A stretch of DNA of 64,000 bases. Source: Coriobacteriaceae bacterium. Its GTDB lineage: Bacteria > Actinomycetota > Coriobacteriia > Coriobacteriales > Coriobacteriaceae. Under the pieces are notes generated by a model. The model saw nothing but the letters and a program-made list of their open reading frames with translations. It did no database searches and had not been told where the DNA came from. This document shows, piece by piece, positions 35,746 to 44,019 of this stretch (position 1 is its first letter; every line of letters begins with the position of its first letter). Position numbers and translations under genes: made by a program. The DNA is taken from the NCBI GenBank assembly GCA_902835305.1, contig CADFMD010000002.1:1-64000 (forward strand). The letters are read 5' to 3'.

Positions 35746-36759
35746 ATGAAGACAATCGGACTTATATCTTTCACAAGAGCTGACTATCCTCTTCTGATTG
35801 GATTGCTAGGAAATGGCTACAATATCCGGGTATCAACGCCATGCGGCATTCTACCGGACGGCCTAGATGTCGCCAACCTTGTTAATTGCAAAGAAATTGG
35901 CATAAGAAATCGAATTAACTATGTAACGACAATCGATGAATCAGACCTGGTTGTCGTTTTATCGACGAAAGAAAGCGCCGCAGGACTCGTAGAATTTAGT
36001 AAACACGCTGAAACCTACGCTCATTCTGTAAATAAGACGGTTGTCAGCCAACTCGCCGCTGAACAAATCGAGTCTAGCAAAAGCGACATGCAGGAATTAG
36101 CCCTGATACCAAAAATTGTTGTCGGGAATCTATATACACCCGCCAATTCAACAATAACGTTCAGTAGCGTCGTTAGCGAGATGAGAAAGCACCATCCCAA
36201 TCTATGCGCGTTGAGCTTCAATCCTTTAAATGAAATCTGGGGCTGCAACACCCTTAGTTTTGATGGTGGCCAATCTGCCGTCATCAAAATGAATGAGCAG
36301 ATCAACCTCATCATTGAGAATGATAAATCCGACCTAGCTCTATTAGAGACGCCCAATGTGCTTATGAAATACAACGACCACATTTTCGGAGATTACGGAT
36401 TGGGGTCGATTGCTGCATGTCGAGCTTTCTGCCCTGACTTAGCCATTATCAATATCCCATACACGATAGCCGACTACGACATAATGCTAGGGCTCATGCC
36501 CGTAATTGAAACGCTTACGCAAGCAGAGAAAGTTCAATTTGAAATTACAAACGAAGTACTTGACGCCACAGAGGGGTTGGAGACGCATGAATTTCAAATA
36601 AGCTATTCATCTAGCGATAAAGCTATTCAAGCAGCAAGAGAACTTCGACTAAGAGGAATACCCAGTTTCTCAGCCAGCTTAGATCCAGAAGAATCATTAC
36701 TATGCTGCAAGACAATCGAGGACGAGTTGTTTGATTTCGATCTTGGGGTACTGAAATGA
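35746..36759 (+). CDS. Peptide maturation system protein, TIGR04066-like
   Basis: 337 residues. The opening MKTIGLISFTRADYPLLIGLL and the overall length fit, from memory, the TIGR04066 family, found only with Cys-rich peptide radical SAM maturases. No catalytic motif is recognised. A central region (VVGNLYTPANSTITFSSVVS) and a C-terminal alpha/beta region (ISYSSSDKAIQAARELRLRGIP) are visible. The start is only 5 nt after the maturase stop, with no good ribosome site, so coupled translation is likely. It ends with an ATGA overlap to the next gene. Confidence 0.75.
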   Translation: MKTIGLISFTRADYPLLIGLLGNGYNIRVSTPCGILPDGLDVANLVNCKEIGIRNRINYVTTIDESDLVVVLSTKESAAGLVEFSKHAETYAHSVNKTVVSQLAAEQIESSKSDMQELALIPKIVVGNLYTPANSTITFSSVVSEMRKHHPNLCALSFNPLNEIWGCNTLSFDGGQSAVIKMNEQINLIIENDKSDLALLETPNVLMKYNDHIFGDYGLGSIAACRAFCPDLAIINIPYTIADYDIMLGLMPVIETLTQAEKVQFEITNEVLDATEGLETHEFQISYSSSDKAIQAARELRLRGIPSFSASLDPEESLLCCKTIEDELFDFDLGVLK

Positions 36760-37070
36760 CAGCATATTGTAAAGATGAAACCATCTACGCAGAAATCGAA
36801 AAAGCAATAAGCAATATTAGAGATTTGGATTTGACTCAATTTGATCAAGATCTAAGAAATCAACGATTGACCAATTCCCCATTCAGCTTGTCCTCATCGG
36901 ATCTAGTTCGACTGCTAATTTTTCTTGAAAGCAGGTTTTCTGTTTACGTTGAGTACTCGTCGATTGAAAACATAGGGTTCAACAGTGTTGAGGAGGTGAA
37001 GAAGGTAATAGAACAGTCAGAAACAATCGAACAATGGGAGGCAAATCATGAGAAGTATTCGACCATTTAA
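36756..37070 (+). CDS. Acyl-carrier-related protein of a peptide maturation system
   Basis: 104 residues, acidic, with an acyl-carrier-like core. The segment PFSLSSSDLVRLLIFLESRFSVYV resembles the ACP stretch around the phosphopantetheine Ser, followed by the typical helix IENIGFNSVEEVKKVIEQ. The usual DSL reads SSSDL here, so whether a modifiable Ser is in place is unclear. The ATG overlaps the preceding stop (ATGA). Its 3' end overlaps the precursor gene by 23 nt. The association of ACP-like proteins with this maturase type is known from the family. Confidence 0.75.
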   Translation: MTAYCKDETIYAEIEKAISNIRDLDLTQFDQDLRNQRLTNSPFSLSSSDLVRLLIFLESRFSVYVEYSSIENIGFNSVEEVKKVIEQSETIEQWEANHEKYSTI

Positions 37071-37227
37071 CATGCATGCAGTAAATAGCGTCATTCATTT
37101 TATTAGAAATTGCCCATGCGGTTATTGCAGCTGCATGTACTGCAACGTACTGCGTAATTCTCCGCACGAAGCAGAAGTCGGTTCCAATGCGATTGAGGCG
37201 ATGACGCGTGGTGGCTACTGGTCCTAA
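37048..37227 (+). CDS. Cys-rich RiPP precursor peptide
   Basis: 59 residues and easily missed. MRSIRPFNMHAVNSV forms a leader-like N-terminus. A cysteine cluster CPCGYCSCMYC follows (Cys at 22, 24, 27, 29 and 32), and then a 27-residue C-terminal part ending RGGYWS. GGGAGG lies 6 nt before the ATG, the best ribosome site in the operon, as expected for a peptide made in excess. It overlaps the acyl-carrier-like gene by 23 nt and the next gene by 20 nt. It is the likely substrate of the upstream radical SAM enzyme; the modification is probably a thioether or similar Cys crosslink (inference). Confidence 0.82.
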   Translation: MRSIRPFNMHAVNSVIHFIRNCPCGYCSCMYCNVLRNSPHEAEVGSNAIEAMTRGGYWS

Positions 37228-37747
37228 ATCGAGCAAGACAGCTACAAACGAATATCGAATCTCAATTGAAGGTAACCCTTATCCGCATGCTCTAGCTCTC
37301 ACCAACCCAGTGGGAGACAACCTCAACATCAAAAGACATGGGTTCACGGGTCCACTAGGACAGCTATTGAGTCTTAAATACACCGTTTATGACGATACAA
37401 ATGAAAAGCTCTTTACTGTCGTCGACGGTGGCTTTAGTAACATGCCCAGGGTTGCGCTCGTCATCGAACACAAGGAAGTTGCGGTGTTCGATTATGGCCT
37501 AAACAGACTTGAGATGAAGTGCATAACGAACATACCGAATTACTCAATAAAAGGTAACTTCCTTTTTGGAGATTACGATATATTCAGCCAACGGGAAGTG
37601 AGGGTATCTTCAGTTACCGTTCTTCAATGTGATAAACAATCGTGCTTTAGCATACAGGTTTTGGATAAAGCCGAATTAGCTGCCGCAATTGGCATACCCA
37701 CAGCCATTGCCCTTCTTAGAGCTCGCATTGAAGAGCATCTCGAATAA
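37208..37747 (+). CDS. LURP-one-related (tubby-C-like) protein in the peptide operon
   Basis: 179 residues from a GTG at 37208 (a second GTG follows). The pattern is beta-rich and resembles LURP-one-related or phospholipid-scramblase-like barrels: LTNPVGDNLNIKRHG, LLSLKYTVYDDTNEKLFTV, YSIKGNFLFGDYDIF, VTVLQC, then FSIQVLDKAELAAAIGIPTAIALL. No catalytic residue is obvious and there is no signal peptide. GAGG lies about 9 nt upstream, inside the precursor gene, so translation is coupled to precursor synthesis. Possible roles are immunity at the membrane or help in maturation; neither is shown. Confidence 0.6.
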   Translation: MVATGPKSSKTATNEYRISIEGNPYPHALALTNPVGDNLNIKRHGFTGPLGQLLSLKYTVYDDTNEKLFTVVDGGFSNMPRVALVIEHKEVAVFDYGLNRLEMKCITNIPNYSIKGNFLFGDYDIFSQREVRVSSVTVLQCDKQSCFSIQVLDKAELAAAIGIPTAIALLRARIEEHLE

Positions 37748-37774
37748 CTCGCAAATAGCAGTTGGTAGCAACGT

Positions 37775-39385
37775 TCAGGAGCTAGATAGTTTTTCTGGCT
37801 CCTGAAACTGTATTACATAGTCTGCAAATTGTTCAAAACCATGTCCATGATCCGCAATGATGACGATACGCTCTTTCATCTCCTGTGCAACTACCGCCTT
37901 CAAAAAGGATATCGAAGCATTATCTAAATTGTTGCAAGGCTCATCCAAAATAATAATAGAATAGCTGCTCAAAAAGGCCCTACAAAGTAATAGAGAAGCC
38001 AGTTCTCCGCCAGACAAATTGTGTCCCCTAGTTCCAATGATGGGATTGGCTTCAAATAATTTATCGAGGCTAAAACCCTTCAAAAGATAGATGAGTTTTT
38101 CAGAGTCAATATCTACAAGACCATAGTAAAGAGCCTTCCTGAAAGTTCCCCCCATTATCAAATGTCTTTGCGGCATAGTTGCGCAGGGTAGCTGGATTAA
38201 AGTCAAGCCATCGAAAATGACAGTAGACTCATTAACACACAGTCTGCCGGCAACTGGCGACAATAATCCATTCAATACTTCCAGAAATGAAGATTTGCCA
38301 CATGCATTAGGGCCGCTTACTAAAACCAGACAAGGTGCCTGTATCGTGCAATCTGGAATTGTTATCCTCTTATTAGTTTCGCTCGACGAAAACGAGAGAC
38401 TGATTCCTTTCCAACTAATTCGATCAGCGTGATCGAAGCATATCAAATTAGGTTTTCCAGCTTCCAAAAGACGACGTAATTCCAAGACACGGCGCAACGA
38501 CCTAAACGACGGCTGAAGCTGAGCCCAACAATTCAGAACAAGAGGAAAAGGAGAATAGCATAGAAGCACAAGTTGATAACTCTGCACCGCAATCCCGACC
38601 GTCAGCCCGCGCTTTAACACAAGGAAAATAAGCAGCAGAACTGAAAGCAAGCCAGTAATGATGTTGCCAGCGTTAACTATTTCAGTTGCCAATCTCGCAA
38701 AGACACTCTCCTCAACTCGAGAGTTCCTGCAGGCTTTAAGCATCTTTTTATAGCGAAATAATTCCAAGTTAATTGAACGAGAAATTCGAATGTAAAGTCG
38801 ACAATTTATTAGTTGGGCTAAATAAGCAGAACCCCTCGCCTGGGCCTCCAATGCCTTTTCGCTCTTAGTCGATAGCTTGCTAAGAGCGAACGGATATAGA
38901 AGCGAAATAAACAATGCCGAAACACAAACAGGGATCAAAAGCAACAAAGAGATATTAGATAGCGCCACAAACGATGCCAAACCCGTCACTAGGCACGGAA
39001 GAAACGCAGTTGTAAATATTCCAATCATCGGCTGTAGGTTCCCAGCCTCTTCAATGCGCGATAACAGGTAGTCACTGTCTTTTGCTAAAACTAAGGGCCG
39101 CTCTAAAGCACGGCGGGCAAGCAATCTATAGAAGCAGTTAGCGCCATCGGAAGCCAATTGCTCCGCATATTTTGATCTGAACAGGTTTGTCACCAGCTCA
39201 ACTGAGAGCAATACTAGCAGGCCTAACCCAATGTATAAAACGTTACGATAATTAGAGCGAAGCAGGCCATAGTCTATAATCAACGATTCAGCTTTAACAA
39301 CAGACAGCTCCACCAGGGCAGATAAAATGCAGAGCACCATCAACTTGATTACTGTCGTCTTATTTTGAATAAAAAGCTCTGGCAT
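37775..39385 (-). CDS. ABC transporter, fused membrane and ATPase domains
   Basis: 536 residues. An N-terminal six-helix permease (about 1-310) is fused to an ATPase. Walker A is GPNACGKSS, the signature is HNLSGGELASLLL, Walker B is SIIILDEPCNNLD and the switch His is in IADHGHG. There is no N-terminal C39 peptidase, so leader removal would need another protease. The base composition matches the peptide operon, to which it is convergent with 27 nt between stops. Export of the matured peptide is the natural inference. The start at 39385 has GAGGGG upstream and a TATAAT further up. Confidence 0.88.
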   Translation of the reverse strand: MPELFIQNKTTVIKLMVLCILSALVELSVVKAESLIIDYGLLRSNYRNVLYIGLGLLVLLSVELVTNLFRSKYAEQLASDGANCFYRLLARRALERPLVLAKDSDYLLSRIEEAGNLQPMIGIFTTAFLPCLVTGLASFVALSNISLLLLIPVCVSALFISLLYPFALSKLSTKSEKALEAQARGSAYLAQLINCRLYIRISRSINLELFRYKKMLKACRNSRVEESVFARLATEIVNAGNIITGLLSVLLLIFLVLKRGLTVGIAVQSYQLVLLCYSPFPLVLNCWAQLQPSFRSLRRVLELRRLLEAGKPNLICFDHADRISWKGISLSFSSSETNKRITIPDCTIQAPCLVLVSGPNACGKSSFLEVLNGLLSPVAGRLCVNESTVIFDGLTLIQLPCATMPQRHLIMGGTFRKALYYGLVDIDSEKLIYLLKGFSLDKLFEANPIIGTRGHNLSGGELASLLLCRAFLSSYSIIILDEPCNNLDNASISFLKAVVAQEMKERIVIIADHGHGFEQFADYVIQFQEPEKLSSS

Positions 39386-39495
39386 ATGTCCATCCCCTCA
39401 ACTAATAATTATAGCTAGAAAGATGGCATTTTTATTCTATAGCCTCAAGCAGCACGCTTTGCTGACGTCAAATCTTGTCATTACAAACATGCACC

Positions 39496-40215
39496 TTAGC
39501 GCTTAAGACTCGTGGTCTGCCAGTCAGCTATGATGCGGGCCCATTTCCTGTGCAGGTCGCGTTCGCGGTCGATAAACATGATGGCAAACGCGACAAACAG
39601 CAGCACGCTCGCCACGACGATGGCGTGCAGGCCTATGCGCTCAATACACCAGTTGCCCAACACGGCGCCAAACACAAAGGTAAAGATCACGCCAAAGTAC
39701 AGCACGCCGTTTTCCAAAAAGCCGCGCTTGTGGGTGATGATGTAGTCGTCCACGTTTTGCAGCGCATTGCGCAGGTTACCGATGCACATGGTCGTGGCGA
39801 TGCCGTGACCATGTATCTTGCGGAAGCTCTCGACCTGCATGCCACAGGCAAACGAGGTGAGGCAGTTGGCGAGCAGGTTGTAACCGCCACCGGGGATAAA
39901 GCTCACGCCCAGCAAGATGACGGCTTCAAAGAACACCGTCACCTGACGCCAGTGGATCACGCTGCCAAAACGCTCGTGCACCAGGTCGGCAAGCATAATG
40001 CCCACGGCAAACGACACCACGGGGAAGAAATAGCGCCCCGCAAGTGCCCAATTGCCCTCCGAGATGCTCACGCCCACGAGCAGGATGTTGCCCGTCTGCG
40101 CGTTGGCGAAAACATGGTCGCGCCCAATGTACGAATACACATCCATAAAGCCACCGGCGAGCGCCAAGATGATGCCCAGCTCAATAGATTCCGATATCTG
40201 TTTGGCACGCTGCAT
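39496..40215 (-). CDS. YoaK/DUF1275 family membrane protein
   Basis: 239 residues with six hydrophobic helices. LALAGGFMDVYSYI near the N-terminus and ANAQTGNILLVGVSISEG are diagnostic of DUF1275. The function is not established; members are integral membrane proteins sometimes near transporters. The start at 40215 (MQRAKQISE) has AAGGAGG about 10 nt upstream; a much longer upstream frame is discarded. High GC resumes here, marking the right edge of the peptide island. Confidence 0.88.
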   Translation of the reverse strand: MQRAKQISESIELGIILALAGGFMDVYSYIGRDHVFANAQTGNILLVGVSISEGNWALAGRYFFPVVSFAVGIMLADLVHERFGSVIHWRQVTVFFEAVILLGVSFIPGGGYNLLANCLTSFACGMQVESFRKIHGHGIATTMCIGNLRNALQNVDDYIITHKRGFLENGVLYFGVIFTFVFGAVLGNWCIERIGLHAIVVASVLLFVAFAIMFIDRERDLHRKWARIIADWQTTSLKR

Positions 40216-40468
40216 CGTCTTGCATCCTCCTTGTTGACGACCCTCTCGTGCGTTGGCGGAAACATAGCCGCCGTTCATACTGTAACCCATTGACAACGTG
40301 GCGTGCCCGCGAGACGACCCCTTCGACACGGGGATACACAGTCTGGAAACAAACGGCACCCGCATCGACGCGCCGATCCGCCAGCTCATGTACTCCACCA
40401 GTCTTTTTAGCCCCGTCCCAAAAAGACTGGTTACAATTACGTGCAGCATACAAACACCGGGAGGGATC

Positions 40469-42604
40469 GTGGCAAAAAAGCCTCAGCACGCTCAGAACAA
40501 CCAGCGCAGTCAGCAGGGCAAACAGGGCCAGCAGCAAAAGCGCAGCGGCAAGGCCCAGGGCGGCCACGCCGCTCATACCCCGGCAGCGCCCGCCCGTCCC
40601 TGGCGTCCGGGCCGCGATAAGTTCCTCCCCGTCAGTCGCGCCGACATGGATGCGCGCGGCTGGGACCAGTGCGACTTTGTCTACATCTGCGGTGACGCCT
40701 ACGTGGACCATCCCAGCTTTGGCATGGCTATCATCAGCCGCGTCCTCGACGCGCACGGCTACAAGGTGGGCATCATCTGCCAGCCCGACTGGACCGACCC
40801 CGCCAGCATCACCGTGCTCGGCGAGCCTCGCCTGGGCTTTCTCGTCAGTGCCGGTAACATGGACTCAATGGTCAACCACTATTCGGTGACCAAGCACCGC
40901 CGTCACACCGACGCCTATACCCCCGGTGGCAAGGAAGGGCGCCGTCCCAACCGAGCCGTCACGGTCTATGGCAACCTCATCCGCCAGACGTTCAAGGACG
41001 CCCCCATCATCATCGGCGGCATCGAGGCGAGCCTGCGCCGTCTGGCCCACTACGACTACTGGCAGGACAAGCTCAAGCGCTCGGCACTGCTCGACTCGGG
41101 CGCCGACATCCTCATCTACGGCATGGGCGAGCACGCGATCGTCGAGATCGCCGACGCGCTCGACGCGGGGCTGCCCGTCGACCAGATCACCTATATCAAC
41201 GGCACCGTTTACCGCACGGGTTCGCTTGACGAGGTCTACGACTACGACCTGCTGCCCAGCTGGGACGACCTTACCGCCGACAGGCTCAACTACGCGCGCA
41301 GCTTTAATGTGCAGCAGCAGAATATGGACCCCATCACCGGTCATCGCCTGGTAGAGCCCTACCCCAACAGCGTCTATGTGGTGCAAAACCCGCCGTCGGC
41401 GACACTCACCACCGACGAGATGGACGAGGTGGCCGAACTCCCCTACGCACGCGACTGGCATCCCGATTACGACGCGGCGGGCGGCGTGCCGGCCTTTGCC
41501 GAGATCAAATTTTCCATTAGCTCCAACCGCGGTTGTTTTGGCGAGTGCTCGTTTTGCGCCCTCACCTTCCACCAGGGCCGCGTGTTGCAGATGCGCAGCC
41601 ACGACTCGATCATGCGCGAGGCCGAACTGCTCACGCGCGATCCCGAGTTTAAGGGCTACATCAACGACGTAGGCGGACCGACGGCAAACTTTAGCCGTCC
41701 TGCCTGCGACAAGCAGCTCAAGCACGGCGTGTGCAAGAACAAGCGCTGCCTGTGGCCGAGCGTGTGCAAGAACATGGTGGTCGACGAGAGCGGCTACACG
41801 CAGTTGCTGCGCGACCTGCGCCAGCTGCCGGGCGTCAAGAAGGTCTTCGTCCGCAGCGGCATCCGCTTTGACTACACCATGGCCGACGCCTCGGACGAGT
41901 TTTTGCGCGAGCTGCTGGAGCATCACGTCTCGGGCCAGCTCCGCGTGGCACCCGAGCACGTGAGCGACGCGGTGCTGAGTGTGATGGGCAAGCCGAGCCG
42001 AGCCGTCTATGACGCGTTCTGCCGTAAATTTGAACGTTTGAACCGCGAATACGGACTCAAGCAGTACGTGGTGCCGTACCTAATCTCGAGCCACCCCGGC
42101 TCGACGATGAAGGAAGCTGTGGACCTTGCCGAGGCCGTGCGCGACATGGGCTACATGCCCGAACAGGTGCAGGACTTCTACCCCACCCCGTCCACCATGT
42201 CGACCTGCATGTACTACACCGGCGTGGACCCACGCACCATGCAGCCGATCTACGTGGCGCGCGACCCGCACGAGAAAGCCATGCAGCGTGCGCTCATCCA
42301 ATACCGCAAGCCCGAGAACTACAAGCTCGTACGCGAGGCGCTGGAAAAGGCCGGCCGTCGCGACCTGATCGGCTACACCAAGCATTGCCTGATTCGCCCC
42401 GTGCCGCCACGCCCGGGCGAGACGTCTGCTGGCGGTGGGCATGGCACCGGCAAGAAGGGCGGTAAGGCCCACGGTGGTGCTGGCGGCAAGGGACCCAAAG
42501 GCAGCAAGGGGCACGGCGGCATGTCGCGCGCACAGAACACTGCCGGTCGCAATCGCGCGGCCCAGGGGCGTCAGGGCGCCAACGGAGGCGGGCGTCGCAA
42601 CTAG
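40469..42604 (+). CDS. YgiQ family radical SAM protein
   Basis: 711 residues from a GTG with GGGAGGG just upstream. The N-terminal YgiQ block is FLPVSRADMDARGWDQCDFVYICGDAYVDHP. The radical SAM motif is NRGCFGECSFCALTFHQGR, and ISSHPGSTMKEAVDLAE and QDFYPTPSTMSTCMYYTG are family hallmarks. The substrate is unknown. Both ends are low-complexity: Gln/Lys-rich before residue 45, and a Gly/Lys-rich tail of about 55 residues. The stop overlaps by 3 nt the stop of the convergent CPBP gene. Confidence 0.95.
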   Translation: MAKKPQHAQNNQRSQQGKQGQQQKRSGKAQGGHAAHTPAAPARPWRPGRDKFLPVSRADMDARGWDQCDFVYICGDAYVDHPSFGMAIISRVLDAHGYKVGIICQPDWTDPASITVLGEPRLGFLVSAGNMDSMVNHYSVTKHRRHTDAYTPGGKEGRRPNRAVTVYGNLIRQTFKDAPIIIGGIEASLRRLAHYDYWQDKLKRSALLDSGADILIYGMGEHAIVEIADALDAGLPVDQITYINGTVYRTGSLDEVYDYDLLPSWDDLTADRLNYARSFNVQQQNMDPITGHRLVEPYPNSVYVVQNPPSATLTTDEMDEVAELPYARDWHPDYDAAGGVPAFAEIKFSISSNRGCFGECSFCALTFHQGRVLQMRSHDSIMREAELLTRDPEFKGYINDVGGPTANFSRPACDKQLKHGVCKNKRCLWPSVCKNMVVDESGYTQLLRDLRQLPGVKKVFVRSGIRFDYTMADASDEFLRELLEHHVSGQLRVAPEHVSDAVLSVMGKPSRAVYDAFCRKFERLNREYGLKQYVVPYLISSHPGSTMKEAVDLAEAVRDMGYMPEQVQDFYPTPSTMSTCMYYTGVDPRTMQPIYVARDPHEKAMQRALIQYRKPENYKLVREALEKAGRRDLIGYTKHCLIRPVPPRPGETSAGGGHGTGKKGGKAHGGAGGKGPKGSKGHGGMSRAQNTAGRNRAAQGRQGANGGGRRN

Positions 42605-43512
42605 GGCAGCGGGGCGCTCGCTGCGTCCATCCCACACGCGTGGCGCAGTGAGCGCATTGCCTCAACGAGGATGATGCCGGCGATAGCGACCGTAATTGTC
42701 ACGTCGAACGGCGTATTCACAAACCAAAGCAACGTCATGAGATACGACCCGGCATTAAAGGCAAAGTGCAGCAGGATCGTGTAGCGGAGCTTTCCGGTCG
42801 TCACGAGCACCCAACCAAAGATGAGGCCGGCGGCACCCGCGTAGCAACCCTGCACCCAGTTCATGTGCATAAAACCGAAGATTGCCGCCTGCAGCACAAT
42901 CGCCGCGGCGATACCCCACGTACTTGGGGCCGCCCAGGGCACCATGGTGCCGTCCTGCGCGCTCGCACGACGCCGGCGCTTCCAAAGTGGGCGGCACTGC
43001 GGGTTAAATGCTCGGAGCGAAAACTCAAAAATGATACCGCGCACTAGCAGCTCTTCACAAAATGGGGCACCGAGCACCGTAGTCAGGACGGCGAGATAGC
43101 TGGTGTCGCCCATGCCTGTTTCCTCGACAAGCTCGCTGTAGTCGGCCGCAGCCTCGGGCAGTAGCGACAGCATGGCGTCGGTCACGTAGCCAACGACCAC
43201 CTGCAGGGCCAGGCCAACCACGATAACGCAAACGATGCGTTTCCACGCCCCACGCGCTCCCCCGCCGAGCGGATGCTCGCTTTGCCGGCGTGCCATAAAC
43301 GAACGCGGCCACAGATAACGCCACCACAGCAGCGCCATTAAAAACGATGCCGTCTGCGCGACGGCCTGAAGCAATTGAACGTCGAGGTCATCGATCGAAA
43401 AACCCATGAACACCGATGCGACGCCAAGGGCGGAGAACAAAACGACGCTCAGGGCAATATCGGCAGCGACGACGCCAAAACAGGCAAGCGCCCAAATCAT
43501 CGCATTGAGCAT
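42601..43512 (-). CDS. CPBP family intramembrane glutamic endopeptidase
   Basis: 303 residues, about eight hydrophobic helices. The CPBP (Abi/CAAX-like) motifs are present: EELLVRG (Glu-Glu and Arg), FGFMHMNWVQG (His) and LHFAFNAGSY (His, Asn). Bacterial members are membrane proteases, sometimes tied to bacteriocin immunity or maturation. The peptide island is 3 kb away, but no direct link is visible. The start at 43512 has GAGGAGG 5 nt upstream. Confidence 0.92.
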   Translation of the reverse strand: MLNAMIWALACFGVVAADIALSVVLFSALGVASVFMGFSIDDLDVQLLQAVAQTASFLMALLWWRYLWPRSFMARRQSEHPLGGGARGAWKRIVCVIVVGLALQVVVGYVTDAMLSLLPEAAADYSELVEETGMGDTSYLAVLTTVLGAPFCEELLVRGIIFEFSLRAFNPQCRPLWKRRRRASAQDGTMVPWAAPSTWGIAAAIVLQAAIFGFMHMNWVQGCYAGAAGLIFGWVLVTTGKLRYTILLHFAFNAGSYLMTLLWFVNTPFDVTITVAIAGIILVEAMRSLRHACGMDAASAPLP

Positions 43513-43529
43513 GCCAACCTCCTCAAAAC

Positions 43530-43587
43530 CCGGCACTTAGGGACGTTCCTTAACTGCCGACAGAAAAGGAACGTCCCCAAGTGCCGG
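43530..43587. repeat. Palindromic repeat, family B copy 1
   Basis: CCGGCACTTAGGGACGTTCC pairs with GGAACGTCCCCAAGTGCCGG around a 14-16-nt loop. A related but direct-repeat copy lies at 55058-55104. Confidence 0.85.
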
Positions 43588-43600
43588 CAGTTTGGGACAG

Positions 43601-43804
43601 TCATTGTTGATGAGAATCGGGCGCAGTGCCAAAAGCCCCGTTGGGCGAGATGTCGAACGGGAAGGTGCCGCAGCGATTGAACGCGGCAATGAACATGCGG
43701 ATGGCGTTGGACGGCGTGGTGCCCACGAGCTGGGTTGCCGCCGCGAAGGCTGCCTTCTCCTCGGGCAAGACCTTCGCGACTACGGGGGTCATGTGTTCTG
43801 CCAT
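43601..43804 (-). CDS. RelB/DinJ family antitoxin-like protein, orphan
   Basis: 67 residues. MTPVVAKVLPEEKAAFAAATQLVGTTPSNAIRMFI followed by the 'G-PFD' ending (CGTFPFDIS) is the ribbon-helix-helix pattern of DinJ/RelB antitoxins. AAGGAA lies 6 nt before the start at 43804. No RelE/YafQ-like toxin is encoded on either side: downstream are only a palindrome and the CPBP gene. It is either solitary or a remnant of a toxin-antitoxin pair. Confidence 0.82.
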   Translation of the reverse strand: MAEHMTPVVAKVLPEEKAAFAAATQLVGTTPSNAIRMFIAAFNRCGTFPFDISPNGAFGTAPDSHQQ

Positions 43805-43918
43805 GGCGCTTCCTTTTTGAAACGACGGTAGTGCGGATAGATGCGGGCCGCGCGGCTGGGCGACGGGCTGTGAAGGCAACCCGATTGGCCCGCATCCGGA
43901 GTTTGTTTCTGCGGCGTT

Positions 43919-43947
43919 GGTATTACTTGGTAATCCTAAGTATTACC
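43919..43947 (-). promoter_or_regulatory. Repeated motif upstream of the antitoxin-like gene
   Basis: A 29-nt AT-rich block contains GGTATTACTT and AAGTATTACC as near-mirror ends and a central GGTAAT. It resembles the multi-site operators bound by ribbon-helix-helix antitoxins. It is 115 nt upstream of the start. Autoregulation is inferred. Confidence 0.35.
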
Positions 43948-44019
43948 CCGCAGATAGAATACCACAACCGACCCTATGGGGACGGAGGAAAACGAATCAT
44001 TTTGTTGTTGAGTCAGTAT

